In this document: piece after piece, positions 45,244 through 53,666 of the stretch | Numbering within the stretch: position 1 is the first letter of the stretch | Layout of the letters: every line of letters starts with the position of its first letter | Assembly: GCA_024280155.1 (NCBI GenBank) | Contig: JAJRQQ010000079.1 | Span: 1 to 64,000 of the forward strand | Length of the DNA stretch: 64,000 nucleotides | DNA from: Bacteroidota bacterium | Lineage (GTDB): Bacteria; Bacteroidota; Bacteroidia; Flavobacteriales_D; Crocinitomicaceae | Direction: 5' to 3' | The notes under the pieces: model-generated | Told to the model about the DNA's origin: nothing | The model's database searches: none | Seen by the model: the letters and a program-made list of their open reading frames with translations, nothing else | Translations under genes and position numbers: made by a program

Positions 45244-45839
45244 AAAGCTTTATTTAATATTAAACGACCTTTTTCGTTAGCCATTCCGTTCAATTGAAAA
45301 CGCGTGATTTCACTAAATAAACTGTCAATTTTAAATGTTGGCCATGGGAAAATATCAGGGTTCATTATCATATCTGTTGAAACGACATATTGACGTCCGA
45401 TAATCTCATGATTCAAATCAGTTCTATAAATACCTTCATTAATTCCTCTTTTTATATTTTCAATCATCATATCTAAAACAAAGTTCCATTTATGGTCATC
45501 GATTATTTTCCAGGCGTCTATGTGATATTTCTGTAAATCATAAAACACAGAAGGATTAATTTGTCCTATATTTTCCACCACAGATTTATTAACTGCAATC
45601 ATTTCCTCAATAGCATTGTCGGATAAATCCCGACAGTTTTGACACATTTCTTTTTCAAATGAAATTTTACTTGCAATAATGGAACGAACCAAATGATTTT
45701 TATCCTCGAAATATTTATAAATTGTTTTCTTCGAAATTCCCAATTCTCGTGCAAGGTCTTCCATCGTAACGCTTTTTATTCCATTGCGCATGTAGACGGA
45801 GGTTGCACGTTCAATAATTTCTAATTTTTTATCTTCCAT
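45240..45839 (-). CDS. TetR/AcrR family transcriptional regulator
   Basis: Likely repressor of the efflux operon, 199 residues from the ATG at 45839; an in-frame TTG at 45857 is less plausible. The helix-turn-helix (about 8-52; SVTMEDLARELGISKKTIYKYFEDK) is typical of TetR, and the C-terminal ligand domain is all-helical. It is the first gene of the run, so it is autoregulated if it binds the inverted repeat upstream (45861-45904). Confidence 0.92.
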   Translation of the reverse strand: MEDKKLEIIERATSVYMRNGIKSVTMEDLARELGISKKTIYKYFEDKNHLVRSIIASKISFEKEMCQNCRDLSDNAIEEMIAVNKSVVENIGQINPSVFYDLQKYHIDAWKIIDDHKWNFVLDMMIENIKRGINEGIYRTDLNHEIIGRQYVVSTDMIMNPDIFPWPTFKIDSLFSEITRFQLNGMANEKGRLILNKAL

Positions 45840-45860
45840 TTTGCAAATATAAGTCAAAAT

Positions 45861-45904
45861 AACACAACGGAAACTATTTTGCTTAAAAAAGTTTCCGCTG
45901 TGTT
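45861..45904. promoter_or_regulatory. Inverted repeat between tetR and rnhA, candidate TetR operator
   Basis: AACACAACGGAAAC (45861-45874) and GTTTCCGCTGTGTT (45891-45904) match as inverted arms at 13 of 14 positions, with a 16-base AT-rich spacer. It lies 21 bases above the tetR start and 25 before rnhA. Confidence 0.65.
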
Positions 45905-45929
45905 ACTGTTATTTTTAATATCTTCGTGT

Positions 45930-46421
45930 ATGGTTCAAAATTTAGTAGAGATTTTCACCGATGGTTCTGCCAAGGGGAATCCAGGAAGAGGTGGGTATGG
46001 AATAGTGATGCGCTTTAAAGGTAAAGAGATTGAAATTGCTCAAGGTTACAGAATGACCACGAATAATCGAATGGAACTAATGGCTGTGATTGTGGCTTTA
46101 GAAACTTTAAAAACGAATAAATATCCAGTAAAAATTTATTCTGACTCTAAATATGTGATTGATGCCATTGAAAAAGGTTGGGTATTTAATTGGCAGAAAA
46201 AAGGGTTTAAAGGGAAGAAAAATGAAGACCTTTGGAAAAGGTATTTAAAACTTCATCCTAAATTTGATATTTCCTTTGAGTGGGTAAGGGGGCATAATGG
46301 TCATCCAGAGAATGAACGTTGTGATGTTTTAGCTTTTAATGTTGCAGATAGTGGGAATTATCTGGTGGATGAATTCTTTGAAGAATATCAAAGAAAAGAA
46401 AAAGGTCCTTTGTTTGGTTAA
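45930..46421 (+). CDS. rnhA: Ribonuclease HI
   Basis: Cleaves RNA in RNA-DNA hybrids. It has 163 residues from the ATG at 45930 (MVQNLVEIFTDGSAKGNPG). The active-site carboxylates are visible: D of FTDGSAKGNPGRGG, E of NNRMELMAV, D of YSDSKYVIDAI, and the late D of ENERCDVLA, with the flexible His in RGHNGHPEN. The frame stays open upstream to 45879, but that stretch runs through the inverted repeat and is not part of the enzyme. Confidence 0.94.
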   Translation: MVQNLVEIFTDGSAKGNPGRGGYGIVMRFKGKEIEIAQGYRMTTNNRMELMAVIVALETLKTNKYPVKIYSDSKYVIDAIEKGWVFNWQKKGFKGKKNEDLWKRYLKLHPKFDISFEWVRGHNGHPENERCDVLAFNVADSGNYLVDEFFEEYQRKEKGPLFG

Positions 46422-47107
46422 CCGACCTTGTCGAGTTCGATTTGACACGCTTTAAAGAAGGTGTAAAATAAAGGATGAGGCAGTTCTCTTGTACTTGATA
46501 TTTGAGGACTGAATCCTGTCGCTACAAAAAACGGGTGACTCTTTAAACTGATTATTTCAGCGTCTTCAAATTGATTGTAGGCTTCTATGTCTGCAACATC
46601 TTCTGTCGAAGAATGTACTAACTGAGGGTACATACTAAATCTAGAGCTTGTTAATTCTATTGTTGAGTAATTTTGATAAAGCATTCGGAAAGATTCAGAA
46701 TGAGGAGAAATATTAATTTTCTCAAAATGTTGCCCCTCTACTAGATTATCAGAGATTAATTTCTCTTGTTGAGAACTCAGTCGATACATATTAATGAGCA
46801 CGTCGAGTAGAATTGAAAAAGGTTCCCCATTCACAAGAACAGGTGTTTGAATTTTGATTAATTCTTTTAGTATTCCGTGAAGGAAAAAAGGATTTAAAAT
46901 TGGACCTGGAGCAACGATGTAGCCATCATATTCTTGGTATTGCTGTCGCTTAAACTTAACAACTTCATTTAGTTTTATCCAATAATAATTAATTTCGATG
47001 TCTAAAAAATGAGCAGAATGGTCAATGGCTAAATTTGTTGCATGGTGAGAGTTATAACTAAAGTTAAAATCTCCAATGATTGCTATTTTTAGGCTTTGCC
47101 CCATCAA
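46418..47107 (-). CDS. CTP synthase C-terminal-like class I GATase homologue lacking catalytic residues
   Basis: 229 residues resembling the glutaminase domain of CTP synthase and its stand-alone relatives: KIAIIGDFN at the start, EYDGYIVAPGP near 60, and KSHPFFVATGF...HPLFYTFFKA at the end. The nucleophile elbow (normally G-x-C-x-G) reads VLVNGEPFS with no Cys, and the triad His-Pro-Glu (FHPE) reads FSPQ, so all three catalytic positions are absent. It is therefore not a glutaminase; it could be a binding or regulatory protein. It overlaps the rnhA end by 4 bases, convergently. Confidence 0.72.
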   Translation of the reverse strand: MMGQSLKIAIIGDFNFSYNSHHATNLAIDHSAHFLDIEINYYWIKLNEVVKFKRQQYQEYDGYIVAPGPILNPFFLHGILKELIKIQTPVLVNGEPFSILLDVLINMYRLSSQQEKLISDNLVEGQHFEKINISPHSESFRMLYQNYSTIELTSSRFSMYPQLVHSSTEDVADIEAYNQFEDAEIISLKSHPFFVATGFSPQISSTRELPHPLFYTFFKACQIELDKVG

Positions 47108-47122
47108 CGTTAAAATTAAATT

Positions 47123-47794
47123 TTAACGCTTAAACCATCCTCTATAAATCGCATTCTCTACTTGGATTGAAGCTAAAGAGTCTCTCATCGTAGGAGGTGA
47201 AGTCTGAGGAACTACAGTGATATCAACAACTGAGTAAGTGTGATATACTGTACAATTAAAGTCACATTTGAATTTTGAATAATCACCGGATTTATCCGAT
47301 TCTTGAATAATTGAAGTTGGGTCAAATGTCACATCCATTAAGAATGTAGAAGTATCCTTTGAAACCCAAGTATCGTTGAATGCATCTCTGTATTGAACTT
47401 CAAATCCATTGAGTGCACTGTTTTTGTAAGCAGGTAAATCATTGGCTAAGAAGAAAGAATTGAATAAATTTAAAGCAGGAGTTGTTGTTCCTGTTGCTGT
47501 CGTCCAACTGATACTACCTAATCCGATTTTAATGGATTGAGTGTAGCTTGGTGATACCATAGAGAAATGATATTGAGCATCTACATTTCCTCCAGTCGAT
47601 TGAGCGACCAATTGTGAGAAGCCATAGTATCCATCTACATTTTCAGTATATGTAACAAATTGCCCACCTATATTCCCTTCAAATGAAGCAAATAAATCAA
47701 CTTTAGGTTCAGGAGCAGGGATAACTTCGTGCTTGTCACATGATGTTGCTATAAATCCTAATACAATAAATGAAAATAACGCCTTTTTATACAT
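47123..47794 (-). CDS. Hypothetical lipoprotein
   Basis: 223 residues with a lipoprotein signal ending ATSC (Cys at 19) and a beta-rich domain of unknown family (SFEGNIGGQFVTYTENVDGY near 40). The two Cys in KCDFNCTVYHTY could pair. It is 15 bases before the GATase-like gene and may share a transcript. Confidence 0.65.
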   Translation of the reverse strand: MYKKALFSFIVLGFIATSCDKHEVIPAPEPKVDLFASFEGNIGGQFVTYTENVDGYYGFSQLVAQSTGGNVDAQYHFSMVSPSYTQSIKIGLGSISWTTATGTTTPALNLFNSFFLANDLPAYKNSALNGFEVQYRDAFNDTWVSKDTSTFLMDVTFDPTSIIQESDKSGDYSKFKCDFNCTVYHTYSVVDITVVPQTSPPTMRDSLASIQVENAIYRGWFKR

Positions 47795-47897
47795 AATCTA
47801 GTAGATTTTAAAATTGTTTAAGCTTCTCAAAAAAGAGAATTGTTTTACTAAATTACGTAAAAAACCTTAAAATGGTTGGCTTTTTGAGTAAGTTTTT

Positions 47898-48218
47898 TCA
47901 AGCTCTTATTTGTACAAAAGTTTTAGGTGCTAATAATTCGTTCAAATAAAAAGAAGACTCAAGGGTGTTCGATAGGTCTGAAGTGTACATCGTTTCATTG
48001 TTAAACATGGTTTCTACTGTTAAAGTGTCTGAAAAATTAAAAGCTGAATTTTTCTTTTTTAACTGATTTACAATTATATTTAATTGAGTTTGTGAAATTA
48101 TTATATCTGTTGAGTATCTCATTGTGCCTTGTGTAATGTTTCCTTTCACTAAAACTTCTGGCTCATTTGATTCAAATTGGATGCTCTTGATTTCGATAAT
48201 TTTGTTTATTTTTCTCAT
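47898..48218 (-). CDS. Hypothetical small protein
   Basis: 106 residues, no signal or membrane segment, mixed alpha/beta with QTQLNIIVNQLKKKNSAFNF. No family recognised. The start has a partial -7 box upstream. It is kept because it is open, does not overlap other genes and has codon use like its neighbours. Confidence 0.55.
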   Translation of the reverse strand: MRKINKIIEIKSIQFESNEPEVLVKGNITQGTMRYSTDIIISQTQLNIIVNQLKKKNSAFNFSDTLTVETMFNNETMYTSDLSNTLESSFYLNELLAPKTFVQIRA

Positions 48219-48355
48219 ATCTTTTTTGTTTATACATTACAAATATCCAACATAACAACGTATTCTATTTACGTTGTGTTTTTTTCTTTTTTTTCTCTTG
48301 ATTTAAAGATTAAACATTGGAAAATTTGTAACTTCACATTCAAGATTTATACAAT

Positions 48356-49648
48356 ATGAAATACGAGAAAATAAATAGTAAACTTTTTATTGATAATAGA
48401 AAGGCTTTTGTTGCCCAAATGGATGCGCATTCTTTGGCTGTTTTTAATTCGAACGATACTTTCCCTATTAGTGCTGATAGTACAATGCCGTTTAAACAAC
48501 ATAGGGACATCTTTTATTTATCAGGAGTTGATCAGGAAGAAAGTATTCTAGTGATTTCACCATTCTCAACCAATAAAGAGCATAGGGAAGTTTTATTTTT
48601 GAAAGAAACGAATGATCACATTGCAGTTTGGGAAGGAGAGAAGTTGGACAAAGAACAAGCTTTTGAGACTTCAGGTATTAAGACTGTTTATTGGTTGGAT
48701 CAATTTGATACCGTTTTCAAACAAATGATGGCTGAGGTAGATGAAATTTATTTGAATACAAATGAGCATTTAAGAGCAAATACAATCGTACAGACTCGCG
48801 AAGATCGTTTCATTGAAAAGGTAAAGCGTGACTTCCCTGTTCATCAAATGCGGAAATCTGCGCCAATTATGCACCGTATTCGATCACTGAAAAGTGATAT
48901 TGAAATTGATTTAATGCAGCAGGCTTGTAATATTACAAAACTAGGGGTGGAGCGAATTTTAAAGTTCATTCAACCAGGTGTGATGGAGTATGAAATTGAG
49001 GCAGAATTTATGCATGAATTCTTGCGTAATAAATCGCAAGGTTTTGCTTATACGCCAATTATTGCTTCAGGAGCATCTGCTTGTGTGTTACATTACATTC
49101 AAAACAATAAAGAATGTAAAGATGGGGATGTTATTCTTTTAGATGTTGGAGCTGAATATGCAAATTATGCTTCAGATTTAACTCGTTCTCTTCCTGTTAA
49201 TGGTCGTTTCTCTGACCGACAAAAGGCAGTTTACAATTCTGTTTTAAACGTCAAGAAACAAGCTGAAAAATTATTAGTACCTGGAACACTGATTCCTGAA
49301 TATCACAAAGAAGTTGGTCTTTTGATGCAAGAAGAATTATTGAAATTGAAATTAATCGACAAAACGGACATTAAAAACCAAGATCCAAATTGGCCGGCTT
49401 ATAAAAGATATTTCATGCATGGGACTTCACATTTTATAGGGTTAGACACACATGATTTAGGTTTATACAATGAGCCGATAGAAGAAGGTATGGCATTTAC
49501 TTGTGAACCGGGTATTTATATTCCCGAAGAAAATTTAGGAATTCGAATTGAAGATGATTTAATCGTTCAAAAAACAGGAGATCCTTTTAATTTAATGAGG
49601 GACATTCCAATTGAAGTTGAGGATATCGAAGATTGGATGAATGACTGA
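48356..49648 (+). CDS. pepP: Xaa-Pro aminopeptidase (M24B)
   Basis: Dimetal aminopeptidase, 430 residues. An N-terminal creatinase-like domain (about 1-170; SADSTMPFKQHRDIFYLSGVDQ) precedes the pita-bread fold (about 180-425) with the metal ligands D and D in LLDVGAEYANYASDLTRS, H in MHGTSHFIGLDTHD, E in FTCEPGIYI and E in RIEDDL. This set fits PepP. It overlaps the following hydrolase by 8 bases. Confidence 0.93.
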   Translation: MKYEKINSKLFIDNRKAFVAQMDAHSLAVFNSNDTFPISADSTMPFKQHRDIFYLSGVDQEESILVISPFSTNKEHREVLFLKETNDHIAVWEGEKLDKEQAFETSGIKTVYWLDQFDTVFKQMMAEVDEIYLNTNEHLRANTIVQTREDRFIEKVKRDFPVHQMRKSAPIMHRIRSLKSDIEIDLMQQACNITKLGVERILKFIQPGVMEYEIEAEFMHEFLRNKSQGFAYTPIIASGASACVLHYIQNNKECKDGDVILLDVGAEYANYASDLTRSLPVNGRFSDRQKAVYNSVLNVKKQAEKLLVPGTLIPEYHKEVGLLMQEELLKLKLIDKTDIKNQDPNWPAYKRYFMHGTSHFIGLDTHDLGLYNEPIEEGMAFTCEPGIYIPEENLGIRIEDDLIVQKTGDPFNLMRDIPIEVEDIEDWMND

Positions 49649-50408
49649 TTTGAAAGAATATAAATTGAGTTACAGGGTGTCCGGAAATGGATACCCTGTC
49701 GTTTTTCTACATGGTTTTTTGGAGTCAAAATCAATGTGGGATTCTCTCGGGTTTTCGAAATTCACAAAAAGTATAACATTTGATTTACCTGGACACGGGG
49801 ATTCTATCGCTCCTATTTCCGGAGAAGTAACAATGCTTGGAATTGCAAAGCTTGTCAAGCAAGAATTAGATGCTATTGGTATCGATAAATATACGTTAAT
49901 AGGACATTCTTTGGGTGGGTATATTGGCGTAGAATTGATGAAAATGGATGAAAGTTGTGAAAATCTTATTTTTTTAAATTCAAATTTCTGGGAAGATAGT
50001 ACGCAGAAGAAAATTGATCGTAAAAGGATTGCTGAAATTGTGAAATACAATAAGACAAGTTTTATTTATGAAGCAATTCCTCATTTGTTTTTGAATCCGG
50101 AGAAATATCATGTTGAGGTTGTTTCATTGATTAATGAGGCAAAAGTCATCTCTGCTAAAACGATTGCTGATTATTCTATTGCAATGAGTAAAAGGGAGGA
50201 TAACATTTCATTTGTTCGAGAAAATGCAACCAAAATAATGATCATTCAGGGTGAAGATGATGCAATTGTATCGGTGGATAAAATGGATTCTTTTTTTACA
50301 GAAATAGGTTTCAATTACAAGCGATTATCGCAATGTGGGCACATGTCTCATGTTGAAAAGAAAGAGGAGGTTATAGAGATTGTCCTCCAGTTGTTGAATT
50401 TAAATTAA
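49641..50408 (+). CDS. Alpha/beta hydrolase
   Basis: 255 residues. HGFLESKSMW (oxyanion region near 25) and the nucleophile elbow GHSLGGYIG (near 90) are clear; the acid (GEDDAIV near 211) and His (CGHMSH near 235) complete the triad. Substrate unknown. Coupled to pepP by the 8-base overlap, and convergent with the MscS gene, overlapping it by 4 bases. Confidence 0.88.
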   Translation: MTDLKEYKLSYRVSGNGYPVVFLHGFLESKSMWDSLGFSKFTKSITFDLPGHGDSIAPISGEVTMLGIAKLVKQELDAIGIDKYTLIGHSLGGYIGVELMKMDESCENLIFLNSNFWEDSTQKKIDRKRIAEIVKYNKTSFIYEAIPHLFLNPEKYHVEVVSLINEAKVISAKTIADYSIAMSKREDNISFVRENATKIMIIQGEDDAIVSVDKMDSFFTEIGFNYKRLSQCGHMSHVEKKEEVIEIVLQLLNLN

Positions 50409-51715
50409 GGTTTTAATCCTTTAATTGTTTCTGTAATATCCCTGCCTGAAGGTTGTTCAAATATAACTAAATCAAAGTAAGAAGTTGCCGCAAATAAATG
50501 GTCGAATAGGTCAGACATAATACTTTCGTAGATTACCCAATCTTTTTGTTTTGAGAAACAATAAATTTCGAGAGGAACTCCCATTGCTGTAGGAGGAAGT
50601 TGCCGAACCATTGTCGTCATATCAGGATTGATATTTGTGTTGCTTCTAAGGTAAGCTAAGATGTATTGGCGATACAAACCAATATTCGTTTGGTGCCTAC
50701 CGTTCAATAGGAAATCATCTTTATTGAGATTATTTTTGGTATTATAATCATTAATTTCTTTCTCCTTTCCATCGATATAGTCGGAAATTAAGGTGATTTT
50801 TTGTAATTCATTTAGCATTTCGGGGGTACAGAATTTGATTGAACTCATTTCGATATTGATGGAGCGTTTGATTCTCCTTCCTTCTGACAGTTCCATTCCC
50901 CTCCAGTTTTTAAAAGAGTCTGAAATGAAAGCATAGGTTGGAATTGTCGTGATGGTCTTGTCAAAATTCTGAACTTTAACCGTGTTTAATGTGATTTCTG
51001 TCACGTCACCATCTGCACCATATTTTTCCATTGTTACCCAGTCGCCAATTCGAACCATGTCATTTGCGGCCAGTTGAATACTGCCAACAAAGCCAAGAAT
51101 AGTGTCTTTAAATATCAACAAGATGATGGCTGTAGCAGCACCTAGTGAAGTCAAGAAATAAACAGGAGATTGTCCTGTTGAGATGGAAAGACCAAGAATG
51201 ATCATAAACCCACTGACTAGGATTTTTATCAATTGAAAATAAGATTGAATGGGTTTGTCTTTTAGTTTCGGTTTCTCTGATAATATCTTTTCAAATGCTG
51301 AGAGAAAACGGAGAATCGCCACTAAAAGGATTGCTACAAATAAGACATTTATAGCTTGAAGTAGGAATTTTAAAATGATGGGGTAATCGAAGAAAATAAT
51401 CTTCACAAAAAAATCCATAAAGAAAAGAGGGGCGATATGTGCAACTGCTGCAAAAAATCGTTTTTCAACAAGGTAATCATCCCATTTTGTTTTGGATCGA
51501 ATAATGAATTGATGCAAAGTTGTTATCATTATTTTTCGTGATAACCACCAAACGAACATACTAAATAGAACAGTAATGATTAGTATAGATGCTGAACGTG
51601 CTATAATTAGTGATTCGCCACTTAAACCAAGGTTTTCGAGGAGAGTTGTACTTTCGTTTACGATAAATTTATGGATTGAGTTTACTTCTTCTAGTATAGG
51701 AGTTTCTATTTGCAT
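50405..51715 (-). CDS. Mechanosensitive ion channel, MscS family
   Basis: 436-residue inner-membrane channel. Helices lie at about 35-65, 90-110, 120-145 and 165-215; the pore helix is followed by the MscS beta domain (GFVGSIQLAANDMVRIGDWVTME near 210-232) and a large C-terminal domain. The extra N-terminal helices and size resemble YbdG (MscM) more than E. coli MscS. Likely a tension-gated safety valve. Confidence 0.9.
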   Translation of the reverse strand: MQIETPILEEVNSIHKFIVNESTTLLENLGLSGESLIIARSASILIITVLFSMFVWWLSRKIMITTLHQFIIRSKTKWDDYLVEKRFFAAVAHIAPLFFMDFFVKIIFFDYPIILKFLLQAINVLFVAILLVAILRFLSAFEKILSEKPKLKDKPIQSYFQLIKILVSGFMIILGLSISTGQSPVYFLTSLGAATAIILLIFKDTILGFVGSIQLAANDMVRIGDWVTMEKYGADGDVTEITLNTVKVQNFDKTITTIPTYAFISDSFKNWRGMELSEGRRIKRSINIEMSSIKFCTPEMLNELQKITLISDYIDGKEKEINDYNTKNNLNKDDFLLNGRHQTNIGLYRQYILAYLRSNTNINPDMTTMVRQLPPTAMGVPLEIYCFSKQKDWVIYESIMSDLFDHLFAATSYFDLVIFEQPSGRDITETIKGLKP

Positions 51716-51732
51716 TTAATTTCTGATGAGGA

Positions 51733-52143
51733 TTATTTGTACTTTTTTAAGTTGCTTAGTGGTTGAGGGAATAATCCGTCACGAGATATCTTCCGTCCTC
51801 GTTTATAAACCATAATTCTTTCTGTTGCCAATTGATTTTCCATTTTACAGTCCAATAGATAATAGGATTGAGCTTTAAACATTACTTCGTAAGTGCCATG
51901 ATTTTTGTTGTTGCCTATGGTAATCCAAATTTCATTTCTCCCTATTTCAATGTAGATTGCAGTAGAACTTACTTTCATTATTTTTTCTCCTGTATCAATA
52001 TTGTATGAAGAAATTTCTCCTTTGTACTTTCCCAAATATTTACGTTTCAATGTCAATTCTTTCTGTACAGAGAAGATGAGTGGTAGAAGTAAAATGATAA
52101 AAGAAACTTTACTCATTCGAACTGATGTAAATACTTTATTCAT
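51733..52143 (-). CDS. Hypothetical secreted protein
   Basis: 136 residues with a hydrophobic N-terminal segment (about 10-26), then a small beta-rich domain (YKGEISSYNIDTGEKIMKV). No lipobox. No family recognised. It is 17 bases upstream of the MscS gene in the same direction. Confidence 0.5.
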   Translation of the reverse strand: MNKVFTSVRMSKVSFIILLLPLIFSVQKELTLKRKYLGKYKGEISSYNIDTGEKIMKVSSTAIYIEIGRNEIWITIGNNKNHGTYEVMFKAQSYYLLDCKMENQLATERIMVYKRGRKISRDGLFPQPLSNLKKYK

Positions 52144-52341
52144 GATGCTAAGTTACGAAAAAAAGAACATAGAGTACTTGCTCGAAGAATAAAATTCACA
52201 CGTGTTTTTTCATTAAATAAACGTTCTTGGTTCTTATAATCATCTGAAGTTTTCAACAATTCAAGCAATTACGAACATTCGCTTTTATATTACAATGAAT
52301 TGGTGTAAATTCGAAGTTGCAACAAAAAAACCTATTTTTAG

Positions 52342-53135
52342 ATGAAACAATACCAAGATTTGCTTAAACATATTATTGATAAAGGATCTCAAAAAGGAGA
52401 TCGAACGGGGACAGGGACGAAGTCTGTTTTTGGTTATCAAATGCGTTTTGATTTAAACGAAGGGTTCCCGATGGTAACAACAAAAAAATACACCTTCGTT
52501 CGATTATTATAGAATTGTTGTGGTTTTTAAATGGAGATACCAACGTAAAATATTTGCAAGATAATAAAGTGAAAATATGGGATGAATGGGCAGATGAAAA
52601 TGGAGATTTAGGCCCTGTTTATGGTCATCAATGGAGACATTGGCCTGATGGTAAAGGAGGGACAATTGATCAGATAACAAATTTAATTGAGTCGATTAAA
52701 AATAATCCGGATTCAAGAAGACATTTGGTTTCTGCTTGGAATGTTGCAGATGTTGAGGATATGGCATTACCGCCTTGTCACACAATGTTTCAATTTTATG
52801 TTGCAGACAATAAGTTGAGTTGTCAATTGTACCAACGCTCCGCAGACACATTCTTAGGTGTACCTTTTAACATTGCTTCGTATGCTTTATTAACTATGAT
52901 GATTGCTCAAGTTTGCGACCTAGAGTTGGGTGATTTTGTGCACACTTTTGGAGATGCGCATATTTACTCAAATCACATGGAACAAGTAGAATTACAACTT
53001 TCTCGTGAGACAAGAGCTTTGCCAACAATGAAAATTAATCCAAATGTTAAGGACATATTCTCCTTCAAATTTGAGGACTTTGAACTGTTAAATTACAATC
53101 CGCATCCTCACATTAAAGGTGTTGTAGCTGTTTAA
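52342..53135 (+). pseudogene. thyA: Thymidylate synthase with a -1 frameshift at an A-AAA-AAA heptamer
   Basis: ThyA converts dUMP to dTMP. Frame 0 from the ATG at 52342 reads [15 protein letters not shown] to [11 protein letters not shown], then stops at 52510-52512 (56 residues). The rest of the enzyme ([10 protein letters not shown], catalytic [34 protein letters not shown] at the end) is in the -1 frame. The junction is seven A's (52482-52488) placed exactly as a slippery X-XXY-YYZ; a -1 slip gives TKKIHLRS, one residue off the expected KKLHLRS, and a full 264-residue protein. Either one base is missing from the sequence, or the gene is mutated, or it is recoded. folA follows by 13 bases. 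Confidence 0.92.
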
Positions 53136-53148
53136 TTATAAGAAGATT

Positions 53149-53655
53149 ATGAAAATCTCGTTAATTGTTGCCATGGACATAAATCGTGGTATAGGAAAAG
53201 ACAATGATCTGATGTGGCATCTTCCTGCGGACATGAAGTTCTTTAAGGAAACCACGTCAGGGCATATTGTTGTGATGGGGAGAAAGAATTTTGAATCTAT
53301 ACCCGAGAAGTATAGACCTTTGCCAAATCGAGAGAATATTGTTTTAACCAGAAATACTTCTTTCAAAGCGGAAGGATGTAAAGTCGTTCATTCTCTAGAG
53401 GAATGTTTGAGTTTATTTCCAGAGAATGAAGAAAGAACAATGTTTATTATTGGTGGTGGCGAAATCTATAGACAAGCAATAGAGCAGAATATCATAAAGG
53501 AAATGATCATCACTCATGTGAATAAAAGTTATAATGCAGATACATTCTTCGTTGATTTTGATCTTAAAAGCTGGTCTGTCGAAACCATTCTGACCAAAGA
53601 AAAAGATGAACGTAATGAAGCTAGTTTTTCCGTTGTAAAATACACCAAGAAATAA
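53149..53655 (+). CDS. folA: Dihydrofolate reductase
   Basis: 168 residues; reduces dihydrofolate to tetrahydrofolate, the partner reaction of ThyA. Motifs: ISLIVAMDINRGIGKDNDLMWHLPADMKFFK at the start (substrate loop and acid residue), VMGRKNFESIP near 42, NIVLTRN, and FIIGGGEIYRQAI near 101 (NADPH loop). The thyA-folA-topB order suggests an operon. Confidence 0.95.
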   Translation: MKISLIVAMDINRGIGKDNDLMWHLPADMKFFKETTSGHIVVMGRKNFESIPEKYRPLPNRENIVLTRNTSFKAEGCKVVHSLEECLSLFPENEERTMFIIGGGEIYRQAIEQNIIKEMIITHVNKSYNADTFFVDFDLKSWSVETILTKEKDERNEASFSVVKYTKK

Positions 53656-53666
53656 GATTCAATTCT

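Noticed and set aside
45879..45929. Apparent lipoprotein signal before RNase HI (LLLFLISSC)
   Set aside because: It comes from reading through the inverted repeat from a TTG; RNase HI is cytosolic and starts at 45930.
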